The notes: generated by a model not told the origin, from the letters alone. DNA of 64,000 nucleotides from Flavobacterium sp. HSC-32F16 (GCF_024171645.1 NZ_JALKAC010000002.1:1-64000); one strand, 5' to 3'; numbered from the stretch's first letter, positions 47,457 through 57,110 are shown. Numbers and translations are program-made.

Positions 47457-49001
47457 TTATTTGTATTCTACTAACAAATCTCTTAATTCATTGTTTTTTA
47501 AAAATACCGCAAATCTCCCTGATAAAAGCAGAATATCTCTTTCTTCTGGTCTAATGCGTAATTTGGTTTCAATATGAGAGGCATATTCATACAGCAGTAA
47601 AATTTCTCCAGCTGAAAGTTCCGGGAATTTATCTTTTTGAAGTGTGGCCGCAATTATCTGTCCGTCTTTGTCTTTTCTAAATGCGCTTTCGCCAAATTTA
47701 TCTATGATATCTTTCTTAAAATCGGCATATAATTTCAGCCAGCCGCTCACATCGTCATTGGTATTTTTTAATTCCATAACCAGTTCTTCATACTTTTCGT
47801 CTTTTTTCATTTTATGCAAATGATTGCGAATTGTGGTAAAACCAATAATCTGATAATTCGTTACCGGAATTTTGTATCGTTCAAAAGTATTTTCAACATC
47901 TTTATCAAAAGTCATATATCGGGTTTGAACAGTATAAAGTGAAGCCGTTTCAAACAATGAAAGAAGTCCAATTTTGGTATCGTTTATATAAGGTTCTTTT
48001 TTCCCTTGGCCAAGACAATCAATGAAAAGTGCTTTTTTGTTTTTATCTTCAACTTTAGTATCGGCATGAAGTAGTTCTGCCAAAGTTTTGTAACCCATAT
48101 TGTCTGAAGCACCGCCGTCGATAATACATAAAATTTTATCCTGATTTTTTATTCCGAATTTGACTTTTGGAAGAACTCCTGGAAAAGCAGAACTTGCCGT
48201 AATGCCATACGTTACCGGAAAATTATAACCGTCATTTATCTTATTTTCATTTAATGCAATATCCGCTTTATTCGGCGCAAGCGATTCATCTATAGATAAA
48301 CCTTTAATAATATGAGGCATAAACGGAATGCGTTCGCCGTTATTAAAAGCTGTTCCGTTTGCGACAAACATTGGTAACGAAGGTTCTATTTTACTTTCTT
48401 TCGAAACAAAAAAATCAGATAAAAGCATTTGAGTGCTAAATTTATCTTTGTTATCAGGATTTAATGCGTCGTATTGCAAAATATCGGCATCTATGCGCTG
48501 TGACATTGATATTTTATCCCCTTTTTCGTTTCGGCTGTTGTTTAAAAGTGACAGAATATTGGCCGATTTATCTACATAATCTTTATAAGCATCGGCTTTT
48601 GAAAAGTAAAATTCGTTGAAAGAACAATTTTCGCTCTGCAGCTTATTTTTTAGAAGAGTTAAATAATATCCAGTTGAAAAACAGCCTCCCGAAACTGCTG
48701 AATAATAATCAATTTCATTTAAGAAATTGCGTTCCATATTGTTTTCGCTGATTTCTTCAAGTCCAAGAAGAACACCCATGCTAAAAAACTGCGCGCGCGA
48801 TCCTCCTCCGGAAATTCCTATTCCTAAAGCAATATTAGGATTCTGAAATTTTTTATCTCTTTCCTGAACCGATTTATAATCACTTAAAGAAACTGCAGGA
48901 ATCGAATTGTAATGGATCTCCGAAAAAAGGTTGATTTTGTTTTGAGAAATTGCTGTTTGGGCAAAAAGAATGAGCAAAACCGGGCAGTACTTAAATCTCA
49001 T
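47457..49001 (-). CDS. exported patatin-like phospholipase
   Basis: 514 residues from ATG 49001, which opens a signal peptide (MRFKYCPVLLILFAQTAISQ). Patatin signatures: oxyanion-hole GGGSRA (65-70), nucleophile Ser104 in AVSGGCFS and the dyad Asp295 in IIDGGASDNMG. The long C-terminal part (about 320-514) is helical. Likely a secreted lipid acyl hydrolase; Bacteroidetes patatins of this length often act at the outer membrane. First gene of the exported trio. Confidence 0.88.
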   Translation of the reverse strand: MRFKYCPVLLILFAQTAISQNKINLFSEIHYNSIPAVSLSDYKSVQERDKKFQNPNIALGIGISGGGSRAQFFSMGVLLGLEEISENNMERNFLNEIDYYSAVSGGCFSTGYYLTLLKNKLQSENCSFNEFYFSKADAYKDYVDKSANILSLLNNSRNEKGDKISMSQRIDADILQYDALNPDNKDKFSTQMLLSDFFVSKESKIEPSLPMFVANGTAFNNGERIPFMPHIIKGLSIDESLAPNKADIALNENKINDGYNFPVTYGITASSAFPGVLPKVKFGIKNQDKILCIIDGGASDNMGYKTLAELLHADTKVEDKNKKALFIDCLGQGKKEPYINDTKIGLLSLFETASLYTVQTRYMTFDKDVENTFERYKIPVTNYQIIGFTTIRNHLHKMKKDEKYEELVMELKNTNDDVSGWLKLYADFKKDIIDKFGESAFRKDKDGQIIAATLQKDKFPELSAGEILLLYEYASHIETKLRIRPEERDILLLSGRFAVFLKNNELRDLLVEYK

Positions 49002-49128
49002 TTTGGTTGTTTTTTGAATAGATAAATCACTCAAAGCGAAATTAATAAAGATATTGCACAAAGCGACGCCAAGACTGCAAAAGATTCGCTAAGAATATTT
49101 TAAAAAAATGTGAATTAGTACACAAACT

Positions 49129-49232
49129 TGTCATTTCGGCTGAAAGGAGAAATCGCACTAATAATTCGACATGCTAAACCGCTAATCTTTGCAGAGTTTC
49201 TTGTGCGATTTCTCCTTTAAGTCGAAATGACA
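49129..49232. repeat. inverted-repeat interspersed element
   Basis: 30-base arms at 49129-49158 and 49203-49232 pair in 28 of 30 positions (TGTCATTTCGGCTGAAAGG.. / ..CCTTTAAGTCGAAATGACA), enclosing 44 bases. It has no ORF. It resembles the CATTTCGACTTAAAGGAG-type MITE-like palindromes found between Flavobacterium genes. Confidence 0.75.
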
Positions 49233-49285
49233 AAAACTATAAACCTTTGTCTCTTTGAAACTTAAACCTCTAAACCTTCAAAAAA

Positions 49286-49828
49286 CTAAGCTCTTTTAAT
49301 TTCATGCCCAACAAATTCCTCTAAAACGGCAAACATATCGTCTACAGAAAGTACTTCAAAATCAGGATGATTTTTTAAGAAATTGGCGTTTAATTCAGCA
49401 AGATTTTCTACTAATTCGAAAAAAGTATCGTTGTTTAACGAATCTCGAATTGGGTTTACGCCTTCTAATTTCCCTTTTAGAAATTTGCCCAATTTAATAT
49501 TACTCATTATTCTAACTTTCTTGCTTTGTTCCTGAAACAATTCTAAATGTTTTTCGGCACCAATTAAAGCCAGGCCTTCTTCAATAAGTTCGTTAAGTTC
49601 TTTGTTCCAGCCTGAGTTGTAGACAAACTGCGAAAAATTTCCTTCGGTATATTGCGAATAGTAATAATCAAGATAGTAACTCGTAAGCGCATCTTCATGA
49701 ATAAGTTCATCGTCAACACCTTCTTCACGCATTAAGTTGATTACCGAAATATTAGAGTGAATAACATCCTGCGGATTTTCACTTTTCATTGCTGTTTCAG
49801 AAACTATAATTCTACCGAATTCCTCCAT
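49286..49828 (-). CDS. DMP19/DUF4375-like protein
   Basis: 180 residues from ATG 49828; the longer frame begins at TTG. Helical and acidic. YYSQYTEGNFSQFVYNSGW resembles the conserved core of DUF4375 (DMP19-like) proteins. No catalytic residues are known for the family. Standing alone between repeats. Confidence 0.6.
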   Translation of the reverse strand: MEEFGRIIVSETAMKSENPQDVIHSNISVINLMREEGVDDELIHEDALTSYYLDYYYSQYTEGNFSQFVYNSGWNKELNELIEEGLALIGAEKHLELFQEQSKKVRIMSNIKLGKFLKGKLEGVNPIRDSLNNDTFFELVENLAELNANFLKNHPDFEVLSVDDMFAVLEEFVGHEIKRA

Positions 49829-49899
49829 TGTGGTTTTATTTTGAGATTTGCTTTGCAAAGTTGAGTTAAATTAAAACAGAAAAAAAATACATTCTGGTT

Positions 49900-50070
49900 T
49901 TATATGATTCCAGATTCATCACTTTTGTTTTTTTTATTCATTTTTGCCACTAAGGCTTTCAAACGTAAGGCGTGAGCTTTTTTCTCTTCTTGGATTTTAG
50001 CCTTTTTTCGTTTTAGCAATTTAGTGTGCAAAGCTTTGTTTTTAGTATTTTTTTCGGGTCCTTTTGCCAT
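49900..50070 (-). CDS. small basic protein
   Basis: 56 residues from ATG 50070; about a third are Lys/Arg, with an amphipathic coiled-coil look (LLKRKKAKIQEEKKAHALRLKAL). A -7 box TATATTTG lies at 50106-50099 on the minus strand, so the longer frame is excluded. Perhaps nucleic-acid binding; function unknown. Gene reality is moderately supported by the promoter. Confidence 0.55.
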   Translation of the reverse strand: MAKGPEKNTKNKALHTKLLKRKKAKIQEEKKAHALRLKALVAKMNKKNKSDESGII

Positions 50071-50287
50071 GATTTTGTATGCTTCTTTATTGCATTTGCA
50101 AATATAAGAAACTGATAACAAGCCAGGAACTCTATAACATAAATTACAAATAAGTAATATCGAGTCAAATATTAATAAAATGTTACCAAACACAAAACTT
50201 AATATTGAACTGCGCAACCATCTAAAAAAGTCACATCTGTTTAATAAATAATGTTTTACAATAAATCATAAACTAAAACCAAAATTC

Positions 50288-50734
50288 ATGAAACAGATTC
50301 TTATTATTTTTAGTCTTTTATTTGCATTTACAAGCTGCGACAGTGATGAATCAGCACCATCAAAAGTAGATTTTACAGAAGTTTATCAGGGAGATTATTT
50401 TAACGGAAATTATAATAATCCAAAAGCAAACCTTGTTATTAATGACCTGACAGAATGGAACAAGTTATTAGTAAAACTGGATCTCAATATCAAGCCCTGG
50501 CAAAATAGTATTAGTACTGATATCGATTTTGAAAAATATCAAGTCATCGCAGTTATTGATGAAGTTCGCCCTTATAACGGTTACTCTATTGACATTACCA
50601 AAATTACTCAGACTAATGATCAGATATTGGTTAAGGTTGAGCAATTAAAACCCGGAGGAGCTGCAACTGTAAATACACAGCCTTATCATATTGTGACAAT
50701 TCCTAAAAGCAATAAAAAAGTGGTATTTGAATAA
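50288..50734 (+). CDS. PrcB-like lipoprotein
   Basis: 148 residues with lipobox FTSC (Cys17). The C-terminal ~90 residues fit the PrcB_C-type fold (protease complex subunit PrcB-like): YQVIAVIDEVRPYNGYSIDIT, ILVKVEQLKPGGAA and PYHIVTIPKS. PrcB assists the Treponema dentilisin complex; here no protease is adjacent, so function is open. Confidence 0.75.
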   Translation: MKQILIIFSLLFAFTSCDSDESAPSKVDFTEVYQGDYFNGNYNNPKANLVINDLTEWNKLLVKLDLNIKPWQNSISTDIDFEKYQVIAVIDEVRPYNGYSIDITKITQTNDQILVKVEQLKPGGAATVNTQPYHIVTIPKSNKKVVFE

Positions 50735-50853
50735 AAGCTGGATTTGCTGATCAAAAAGTAAACTAAGTACGATTTATCTTTCTATTATTTATTATACTTT
50801 TATAAATTATAAGAGCAGTACCTAAACTGCTTTTATAATTTATACTATAAAAA

Positions 50854-51285
50854 ATGGAAAACTTAAATACAGCCTTAAAGTTCGTTTTCTTAATTGCTTT
50901 AATTATTTTACCGCTGCTTTTATTAAACAAACTGTATAAGCGCGATTTAAAAATGCTCTTCATTTCTTACCTCCTAATATCTGCTGCTATAACATTTGTT
51001 TTAGTTTTAATAATGGCGTGGTGGTCTCATTTTTCAATTGAACTTTTACTTTCTCATTATGGCTATGATTCCTATCTTTTAACGGAAACAGAAAGACTTC
51101 GAAATGTTTCTGCCCAAAATATAGATCGAGTAAAAACATTAGATTCCAGCAGAATGGGAATTGGATGGCCTTTAAAAGCGATTCTGTTTTATATTTTTTA
51201 TTCGCCCTATCTCTTGATTGCTTATTTTGGCAGTTATTTTTATAAAAAGTCAAAACTAAACAGACCAATAAATGAAACTTTTTAA
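50854..51285 (+). CDS. small membrane protein
   Basis: 143 residues with three predicted spans: about 5-25, 33-58 and 105-125, and charged ends. No family recognised. It overlaps the next gene by 14 bases, so they are probably translated together. Confidence 0.6.
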   Translation: MENLNTALKFVFLIALIILPLLLLNKLYKRDLKMLFISYLLISAAITFVLVLIMAWWSHFSIELLLSHYGYDSYLLTETERLRNVSAQNIDRVKTLDSSRMGIGWPLKAILFYIFYSPYLLIAYFGSYFYKKSKLNRPINETF

Positions 51286-51763
51286 TTGGTTTAAAACAAA
51301 AGAGGTAAATATGGAATTTGAAGAAGCTTTTTCGGATTTAAAAAGAATGGGTAATTTAGTTCCGAGTGCGAAAAGAACATTTGAATTACTGAAAGAATTC
51401 AATTCAGAAACAACAGATTTAGAATCGGATAATTTGATTGCTGAATTTCATAAAATACAATACGCCTCTAATACCAACAGTTATTTTTATTTCTATTTTC
51501 CAATAGTAAGCCATATTTTGTATTATAAACCAATATACGAAAATGAGCTTTTAAGATATTTAATTGGTCCTAATTTTGCCAACGGAACATCAGAAACTGA
51601 CGAAATGATTGAAATGATTTTTGGCGCCATGAAATACAAACTCAACGAAAACCAATATTATCTTACCACACAAGGCAAAAATTGGGTTGAAAATGAACTT
51701 CCGAAATTACAGAAAGAAGTTAAACGGGAAATTGACGTTTGCTGGAAAGAATTAAATGAATAA
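51272..51763 (+). CDS. hypothetical cytosolic protein
   Basis: 163 residues, helical, no signal peptide. ANFYFPIVSH-like aromatic-rich patch (YFYFYFPIVSHILYY) in the middle and a C-terminal basic/acidic helix (LQKEVKREIDVCWKEL). No family recognised. Start ATG 51272 overlaps the preceding membrane protein; ATG 51311 is the alternative. Confidence 0.6.
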   Translation: MKLFNWFKTKEVNMEFEEAFSDLKRMGNLVPSAKRTFELLKEFNSETTDLESDNLIAEFHKIQYASNTNSYFYFYFPIVSHILYYKPIYENELLRYLIGPNFANGTSETDEMIEMIFGAMKYKLNENQYYLTTQGKNWVENELPKLQKEVKREIDVCWKELNE

Positions 51764-51776
51764 TAAAACTTAAAAA

Positions 51777-52334
51777 ATGAACCCAGCCTTCTTCTCAAAC
51801 CAAGAAAAATTCAGAGAATGGTTAGAAAAGCATCACACAAAAGAAACCGAGCTTTTGGTAGGTTTCTATAAAGTGAATAGCAAAAAGCCGTCTATGTCCT
51901 GGTCAGAATCTGTAGATCAGGCACTTTGTTTTGGCTGGATTGATGGTGTTCGAAAATCAATTGACGAAGAAAGTTATTCTATTAGGTTTACACCGAGAAA
52001 GAAATCGAGTATCTGGAGCGCCATCAACATCAAAAAAGTCGAAGTACTTACCCAAAACGGACTTATGAAAGAAGCCGGATTAAAAGCTTTTAAGTTAAGA
52101 TCTGAAGAAAAGTCCCGAATTTACTCGCACGAAAAAGAACCTTCTGCTCTCGATCCCGAATTTGAAAAACAATTTAAAGCCAATAGACCAGCCTGGGAAT
52201 TTTTCGATAAGCAGGCACCATCCTACAAAAAAGTTATGGTTCACTGGATTATGACTGCCAAACAAGAAAAAACAAGACTTTCTAGACTCGAAAAAACAAT
52301 AAGCATAAGCGCCGAGCAGAAACGAATGTTGTAA
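51777..52334 (+). CDS. YdeI/OmpD-associated family protein
   Basis: 185 residues. Family signature WLEKHHTKETELLVGFYKV, SWSESVDQALCFGWIDGVRKSID and FTPRKKSSIWSAINIKKVE is clear. YdeI-like proteins have been linked to peptide/antibiotic tolerance in enterobacteria, but for this branch the role is unknown. It starts 13 bp after the preceding gene. Confidence 0.9.
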   Translation: MNPAFFSNQEKFREWLEKHHTKETELLVGFYKVNSKKPSMSWSESVDQALCFGWIDGVRKSIDEESYSIRFTPRKKSSIWSAINIKKVEVLTQNGLMKEAGLKAFKLRSEEKSRIYSHEKEPSALDPEFEKQFKANRPAWEFFDKQAPSYKKVMVHWIMTAKQEKTRLSRLEKTISISAEQKRML

Positions 52335-52399
52335 AAGCTGTTGCTTTGATATTTTATAAACTGTAACTTTATTCCGTTAAAAGCTAAAAGAAGAAAGTA

Positions 52400-53302
52400 A
52401 TGAAAGAAAGGACAGCATTAGAATATTACGTTTTAGATGTATTTTCAAATAAAAGCTACAAAGGAAATCCGCTTTCTGTGGTATTTACCAATGGAAACTT
52501 AGATTTAGAAACCTACCATAATATTTCTAAAGAATTTGGCTATTCTGAAACTTCTTTCGTTTACTATTCTTCGGCACAAAAAGCATTAAATGTTCGTTCA
52601 TTTACTCCAACCGGAATCGAAATCGACGGTGCCGGGCATAATTTACTGGGTGCTGTCTGTGGTGCTTTATTAAAAAGACTGCCTATATTTCAGGAACAGG
52701 ACAATAACAATCGTTTCGTTATCATGAAACATTCACCAATTCCTTTATCAGTAAGTTTTGATCCCGTTACACAATATCCGGTTGTGCAAATGCATCAAAA
52801 ACAAGCTGTAATTGGAACCGAAATTCCAACCTATAAATTAGCCGTTGCGCTTGGCTTAAAAATCGAAGATTTAGACAGCAGTGACTTTGTGCCTACAATC
52901 GTTAAAACCGAAGTTGCTCATACAATGGTTCCCATTAAAAACAGTAAAATTCTCAACGACTGCGTTCCTGATCATAAACTTCTGATTGAAATTTCGAAAG
53001 AATATAAATTTGAAGGCTTTTACTGCTTCACAATTTCTGATCAAAACGAAGGAAACATTGCCGAAACTCGTTTTTTCAATCCAATTATCGGAATATATGA
53101 AGATCCGGCCACCGGAACTGCCGCTGGACCGCTTGTAGGTTTTTTAACCCAAAAAAAATACACAAAACTAAATCAGGAATATAAAATCCTGCAAGGTGTT
53201 AAACTAAATCATCCCTCAATTATTGAAGTTATGAATCGGGAAAATGATATTTTGGTTGGCGGTTCTTCGATTATTACCATGAAGGGAGAACTTTACCTGT
53301 AG
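52400..53302 (+). CDS. PhzF-family isomerase/epimerase-like protein
   Basis: 300 residues with the two-lobed diaminopimelate-epimerase fold. The PhzF catalytic Glu is Glu50 in GYSETSFV; the glycine-rich substrate loops are GAGHNLLGAV and DPATGTAAGPLVG. PhzF itself isomerises a phenazine precursor, but most relatives, likely including this one as no phenazine genes are near, have unknown substrates. Confidence 0.9.
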   Translation: MKERTALEYYVLDVFSNKSYKGNPLSVVFTNGNLDLETYHNISKEFGYSETSFVYYSSAQKALNVRSFTPTGIEIDGAGHNLLGAVCGALLKRLPIFQEQDNNNRFVIMKHSPIPLSVSFDPVTQYPVVQMHQKQAVIGTEIPTYKLAVALGLKIEDLDSSDFVPTIVKTEVAHTMVPIKNSKILNDCVPDHKLLIEISKEYKFEGFYCFTISDQNEGNIAETRFFNPIIGIYEDPATGTAAGPLVGFLTQKKYTKLNQEYKILQGVKLNHPSIIEVMNRENDILVGGSSIITMKGELYL

Positions 53303-53385
53303 AAAGAATAGTATTACAATTATTATTTGTTTATTTACGCTGCCAAAAACAAATTCTATACTAAAAATCAAGCACCTCGCAGCAA

Positions 53386-53943
53386 ATGATTAAAGATATT
53401 ACTCGTAATAAAATAGACTTAAAATATATTTTAATTGTTCTGATTGCAGTTTTTCTTAGCACTTTATTTCACGAATTAGCACATTGGTGCACAGGAGAAC
53501 TTCTTGGAAATAAAATGACGGCATCTTTAAATTCTGTAAATTTAATTTCTGGAGAATACAAACACGCATGGAATAGAAACGTTGTTACTGCAGCCGGGCC
53601 TTTGTTTACAATTTTACAAGCCATTGTACTTTATTTACTCCTAAATAAATATCCTAAAAGAGAATTGTATCCTTTTTTACTTTTTCCTCTTGCAATGCGG
53701 TTTTGGGCTGGATTAGCAAATTTATTAGGCCCAAATGACGAAGGGAGGCTTGGACTTTCTTTTGGCATTGGACTTCTGACTATTTCATTTATCGTTTGTT
53801 GTTTTCTTTTCTTTTTGGTTTACAAAAGCTCAAAAAAGCATCATTTTAGTTTGAAGTTTAACCTAATAAGCTTTTTACTGTGTTCTGTTTTCTTGATTGC
53901 ATTATCGTTTATCAACGAGTATTTTAAAATTAAGCTCATTTAA
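53386..53943 (+). CDS. M50-like intramembrane metalloprotease-type protein
   Basis: 185 residues with about five spans. The first span carries an HEXXH zinc motif, HELAH (29-33), followed by CTGELLGNKM. A later span has NLLGPNDEG with Asn117-Asp118, the equivalent of the third zinc ligand in site-2 proteases (NPDG). The protein lacks a PDZ or CBS domain and is short for a site-2 protease; it could instead be a degenerate or minimal M50-like peptidase. No substrate is evident next to it. Confidence 0.7.
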   Translation: MIKDITRNKIDLKYILIVLIAVFLSTLFHELAHWCTGELLGNKMTASLNSVNLISGEYKHAWNRNVVTAAGPLFTILQAIVLYLLLNKYPKRELYPFLLFPLAMRFWAGLANLLGPNDEGRLGLSFGIGLLTISFIVCCFLFFLVYKSSKKHHFSLKFNLISFLLCSVFLIALSFINEYFKIKLI

Positions 53944-53967
53944 TAACCAAACGAAAAACATATAAAA

Positions 53968-53998
53968 AAAGCTGCATCCAGAAAATGCAGCTTTTTTT
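53968..53998. terminator. bidirectional terminator
   Basis: Stem AAAGCTGCAT/ATGCAGCTTT with a 7-base loop and A/T flanks, between the convergent M50-like and CDGSH genes. Confidence 0.8.
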
Positions 53999-54025
53999 TA
54001 TATCAAAACCTTGAAAAAGGATTTC

Positions 54026-54253
54026 TTAGTTTGTTTTCATTGGTGGTAAATCGAATGCAACAGAATCGTGTTCGAAGTTATTTCTGTGTCCACCATCGCA
54101 AAATGGTTTGTTTGCAGATAAACCGCAGCGGCAAAGTCCAAGTGCAGATCTTCCTTGCAATCCGTAGACAGTTCCTTCTGAATCCATGATTTCGAATTCA
54201 CCTTCAATCTTAATTGATCCGTTTTTATTGATGATTAATTTTGTCTTGCTCAT
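54026..54253 (-). CDS. CDGSH iron-sulfur domain protein
   Basis: 75 residues from ATG 54253; the longer frame runs into upstream repeat-adjacent sequence. The [2Fe-2S] ligands are complete: Cys41, Cys43, Cys52 and His56 in CRCGLSANKPFCDGGH. A short beta N-terminus precedes the cluster-binding loop. Family members bind a 2Fe-2S cluster and are thought to act in iron or redox handling. Stand-alone. Confidence 0.94.
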   Translation of the reverse strand: MSKTKLIINKNGSIKIEGEFEIMDSEGTVYGLQGRSALGLCRCGLSANKPFCDGGHRNNFEHDSVAFDLPPMKTN

Positions 54254-54385
54254 AAACTTGTTTTTTGTTTTTTTCGAAGACAAAGATTGCGAAATAAATC
54301 TTGAAGATTTTAGCGCCAATGCTAGTTTAAACTGGTTCTATTTTATGGATTTTATACCGCAGAGACTCTTGGAGTTCTTTTTTTG

Positions 54386-54517
54386 AATCTCGCAAAGTCG
54401 CGGAGACGCAAAGATTTGTTTCACGCAGATTGAGCAGATTTAAGTAAAAATCATTTTAATCATCTTAATCTGTGGCTAAAATTAAAAAACTTTGTGTCTT
54501 CGCGACTTTGCGAGATT
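54386..54517. repeat. nested palindromic element upstream of metG
   Basis: Outer 28-base arms (54386-54413 and 54490-54517) pair in 26 of 28 positions; inside them CACGCAGATT (54422-54431) and AATCTGTGG (54467-54475) form a second hairpin. The inner sequence is the same family as the copies at 59635-59826. Together with the flanking bases it fills most of the 300-bp gap before metG. Confidence 0.7.
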
Positions 54518-54593
54518 ATTTGCCACAACAACAATTTTTTTTGTGAATCTCTGTGAAAACGCTCTGCAATAACAAAATCTCAATTCTATTGCT

Positions 54594-54617
54594 TATTTTT
54601 GCACTCAATAAAATTGA
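54594..54617 (+). promoter_or_regulatory. metG -7 box and leader hairpin
   Basis: TATTTTTG (54594-54601), then a small hairpin CTCAATAAAATTGAG (54603-54617) ending 3 bases before the ATG at 54621. The hairpin would cover most of the leader. Confidence 0.5.
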
Positions 54618-54620
54618 GTT

Positions 54621-56756
54621 ATGACACAGAATCCAAAGAGATATACGATCACGGCGGCATTGCCTTACACCAACGGACCTATTCATATTGGGCATTTGGC
54701 GGGGGTTTACGTGCCTGCAGATATATATTCGAGATACTTAAGATTGCAAGGAAAAGATGTAGCATTTATCTGCGGAAGCGATGAACACGGCGTTGCAATT
54801 TCGATGAAAGCCAAAAAAGAAGGAATTACACCACAACAAGTTATTGATAAATATGATGGAATTATTCGCAAATCATTTGCTGATTTTGGAATTTCATTCA
54901 ACAATTATTCAAGAACTTCGGCACAAATTCATCATGAAACGGCTTCTGAATTCTTTAGAACATTGTATGATAAAGGAGATTTTATTGAAGAAGTTACAGA
55001 ACAATTGTACGATGCAAAAGCAAATCAGTTTTTAGCAGACCGTTTTGTGGTTGGAACTTGTCCAAAATGCGGCAATGATGGAGCTTACGGCGATCAATGT
55101 GAAAATTGCGGTTCTACTTTGAACGCAACTGATTTGATCAACCCAAAATCGACAATTACGGGAGAAACTCCAATTTTAAAAGAAACAAAACACTGGTTTT
55201 TACCTTTAGATAGATATTCTGATTTCTTAACCAAATGGATTTTAGAAGGTCATAAAAACGATTGGAAACCTAACGTTTACGGACAAGTTAAATCCTGGAT
55301 CGACGGCGGATTGGAACCTCGTGCCGTAACGCGTGACCTTGATTGGGGAATTGATGTTCCGGTTGAAGGTGCCGAAGGAAAAAAATTATACGTTTGGTTT
55401 GATGCGCCAATTGGTTACATTTCTTCTACAAAAGAATGGGCAGCGCGCGAAGGAAAAGACTGGGAACCGTATTGGAAAGATGAAGAAACGAAACTAGTTC
55501 ACTTTATTGGGAAAGACAATATTGTTTTTCACTGTATCATTTTCCCGGCGATGCTAAAAGCCGAAGGAAGCTACATTTTACCAGACAACGTTCCGGCAAA
55601 TGAGTTCCTGAATTTGGAAGGAAATAAACTTTCGACTTCTAAAAACTGGGCGGTTTGGTTACACGAATATTTAGAAGAATTTCCAGATAAGCAAGATGTT
55701 TTACGTTATGCGTTAACATCAAACGCGCCGGAAACAAAAGATAACGATTTTACATGGAAAGATTTCCAAGCCAGAAATAACAACGAATTGGTTGCCATTT
55801 TCGGAAACTTCGTAAATCGTGTTGTGGTTTTAACCAACAAATATTACGAAGGTGTTATTCCAACGCCAAACGAATTTTCAGAAGTTGATGAAGCAACTTT
55901 AGCAGAATTAAAAGCGTATCCAGCTGTAATTTCAAGTTCAGTTGAGCGTTACAGATTCCGTGAAGCTCTTGGTGAATTGATGAATGTTGCCCGTTTAGGA
56001 AACAAATATCTTGCCGACGAAGAGCCTTGGAAAGTAATGAAAGACAATCCGGAACGTGTAAAGACACAAATGTATGTGGCATTGCAAATTGCTACAGCTT
56101 TGAGTGTTTTAGCTGAACCGTTTTTACCTTTTACAGCGGCTAAATTGTCTAAAATCTTGAATTTAGGTGATCTTAAAGAACATTTTGAAGGATTTAGCAA
56201 GTTCCTGAAAGAAAATCATCGTGATGCAAAAGACATCATTCTTGATAAAAAATTAGGTTGGAATGATATTTCTGAAAATTCAGATTTAATTCCGGCTGGA
56301 CATAAAATTGGCGAAGCAGAATTGCTTTTTGCTAAAATAGAAGACGAAGAAATACAAAAACAAATAGATAAATTGGAAGCGACAAAAACCGCAAATATTG
56401 CTGAAAACCAAAAAGCAGAACCACAAAAAGAGTTAATTCAGTTTGATGATTTTGCAAAAATGGATATTCGTATCGGAACTATTCTTGAAGCTGAAAAAAT
56501 GCCAAAAGCAAACAAACTTTTAGTGCTAAAAGTAGATACAGGAATTGATGTTCGTACAATTGTTTCGGGAATTGCAGAGAGTTTTTCGCCAGAAGAAATC
56601 ATCGGAAAACGTGTTTCTGTATTAGCAAACCTTGCTCCAAGAGCTTTGCGCGGTGTTGAAAGTCAGGGAATGATCTTGATGACAACAAATGCCGAAGGAA
56701 AATTGGTTTTTGTAAATCCTGATGCTGATGCGCCGAATGGTGCTACGGTAAACTAA
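54621..56756 (+). CDS. metG: methionyl-tRNA synthetase
   Basis: 711 residues, class I synthetase. HIGH motif at 22-25, zinc knuckles Cys147-Pro-Lys-Cys150 and Cys160-Glu-Asn-Cys163, and the KMSKS-equivalent KLSTS at 336-340. The anticodon-binding helical domain follows and the C-terminal ~105 residues form an EMAP/Trbp111-type tRNA-binding domain ([12 protein letters not shown] ... [16 protein letters not shown]). Full-length. Monocistronic with its own promoter and terminator. Confidence 0.97.
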   Translation: MTQNPKRYTITAALPYTNGPIHIGHLAGVYVPADIYSRYLRLQGKDVAFICGSDEHGVAISMKAKKEGITPQQVIDKYDGIIRKSFADFGISFNNYSRTSAQIHHETASEFFRTLYDKGDFIEEVTEQLYDAKANQFLADRFVVGTCPKCGNDGAYGDQCENCGSTLNATDLINPKSTITGETPILKETKHWFLPLDRYSDFLTKWILEGHKNDWKPNVYGQVKSWIDGGLEPRAVTRDLDWGIDVPVEGAEGKKLYVWFDAPIGYISSTKEWAAREGKDWEPYWKDEETKLVHFIGKDNIVFHCIIFPAMLKAEGSYILPDNVPANEFLNLEGNKLSTSKNWAVWLHEYLEEFPDKQDVLRYALTSNAPETKDNDFTWKDFQARNNNELVAIFGNFVNRVVVLTNKYYEGVIPTPNEFSEVDEATLAELKAYPAVISSSVERYRFREALGELMNVARLGNKYLADEEPWKVMKDNPERVKTQMYVALQIATALSVLAEPFLPFTAAKLSKILNLGDLKEHFEGFSKFLKENHRDAKDIILDKKLGWNDISENSDLIPAGHKIGEAELLFAKIEDEEIQKQIDKLEATKTANIAENQKAEPQKELIQFDDFAKMDIRIGTILEAEKMPKANKLLVLKVDTGIDVRTIVSGIAESFSPEEIIGKRVSVLANLAPRALRGVESQGMILMTTNAEGKLVFVNPDADAPNGATVN

Positions 56757-56766
56757 AGATTTTAAA

Positions 56767-56793
56767 AGATGTGTAATAACACATCTTTTTTTA
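56767..56793 (+). terminator. metG terminator
   Basis: Perfect 8-base stem AGATGTGT/ACACATCT with a 4-base loop and a T run, 10 bases after the stop. Confidence 0.85.
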
Positions 56794-56818
56794 TCTCGTT
56801 TATGTTTATTTTGGCTGT

Positions 56819-56890
56819 CCTGCAAGGTTTCCAAAACCTTGTAGGTTTGAATAAATTGCCATACCTACAAGGTTTTGGAAACCTTGCAGG
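56819..56890. repeat. 28-bp perfect inverted repeat element
   Basis: Arms 56819-56846 and 56863-56890 (CCTGCAAGGTTTCCAAAACC.. and its exact complement) are perfectly complementary with a 16-base loop. AACCTTGCAGG-type palindromes are recurrent between genes in Bacteroidetes. No ORF inside. Confidence 0.8.
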
Positions 56891-57007
56891 AAGAAAAAAA
56901 TAAAATAAAATCCCTACATTTTATTGTTTCTTTCAAAATCATTTTTGTAAGTTTGTTCTGCAAAAATACCAGAAGTAATTCTGAAACTTTATTTAAAGTT
57001 AACATAA

Positions 57008-57092
57008 GCGAACCCTCGCCATGATGGCCCTATGGAAACTCGGGAAATCTATCCTTCTGGGTATTTTTGCACATCTAAAGCGAGGGTTTCGT
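57008..57092 (+). promoter_or_regulatory. palindromic upstream region with -7 box
   Basis: CGAACCCTCGC (57009-57019) can pair with GCGAGGGTTTCG (57080-57091), enclosing a perfect 11-base palindrome GCCATGATGGC (57018-57028) and a -7 box TATTTTTG (57062-57069). It precedes the small gene at 57111. Confidence 0.5.
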
Positions 57093-57110
57093 GCGTTTAA
57101 TATTTTCGAT

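Noticed and set aside
57001..57110. Possible tRNA-like fold from the CCCTCGC/GCGAGGG pairing
   Set aside because: No T-loop, anticodon stem or CCA-end pattern; arms too far apart for a tRNA.
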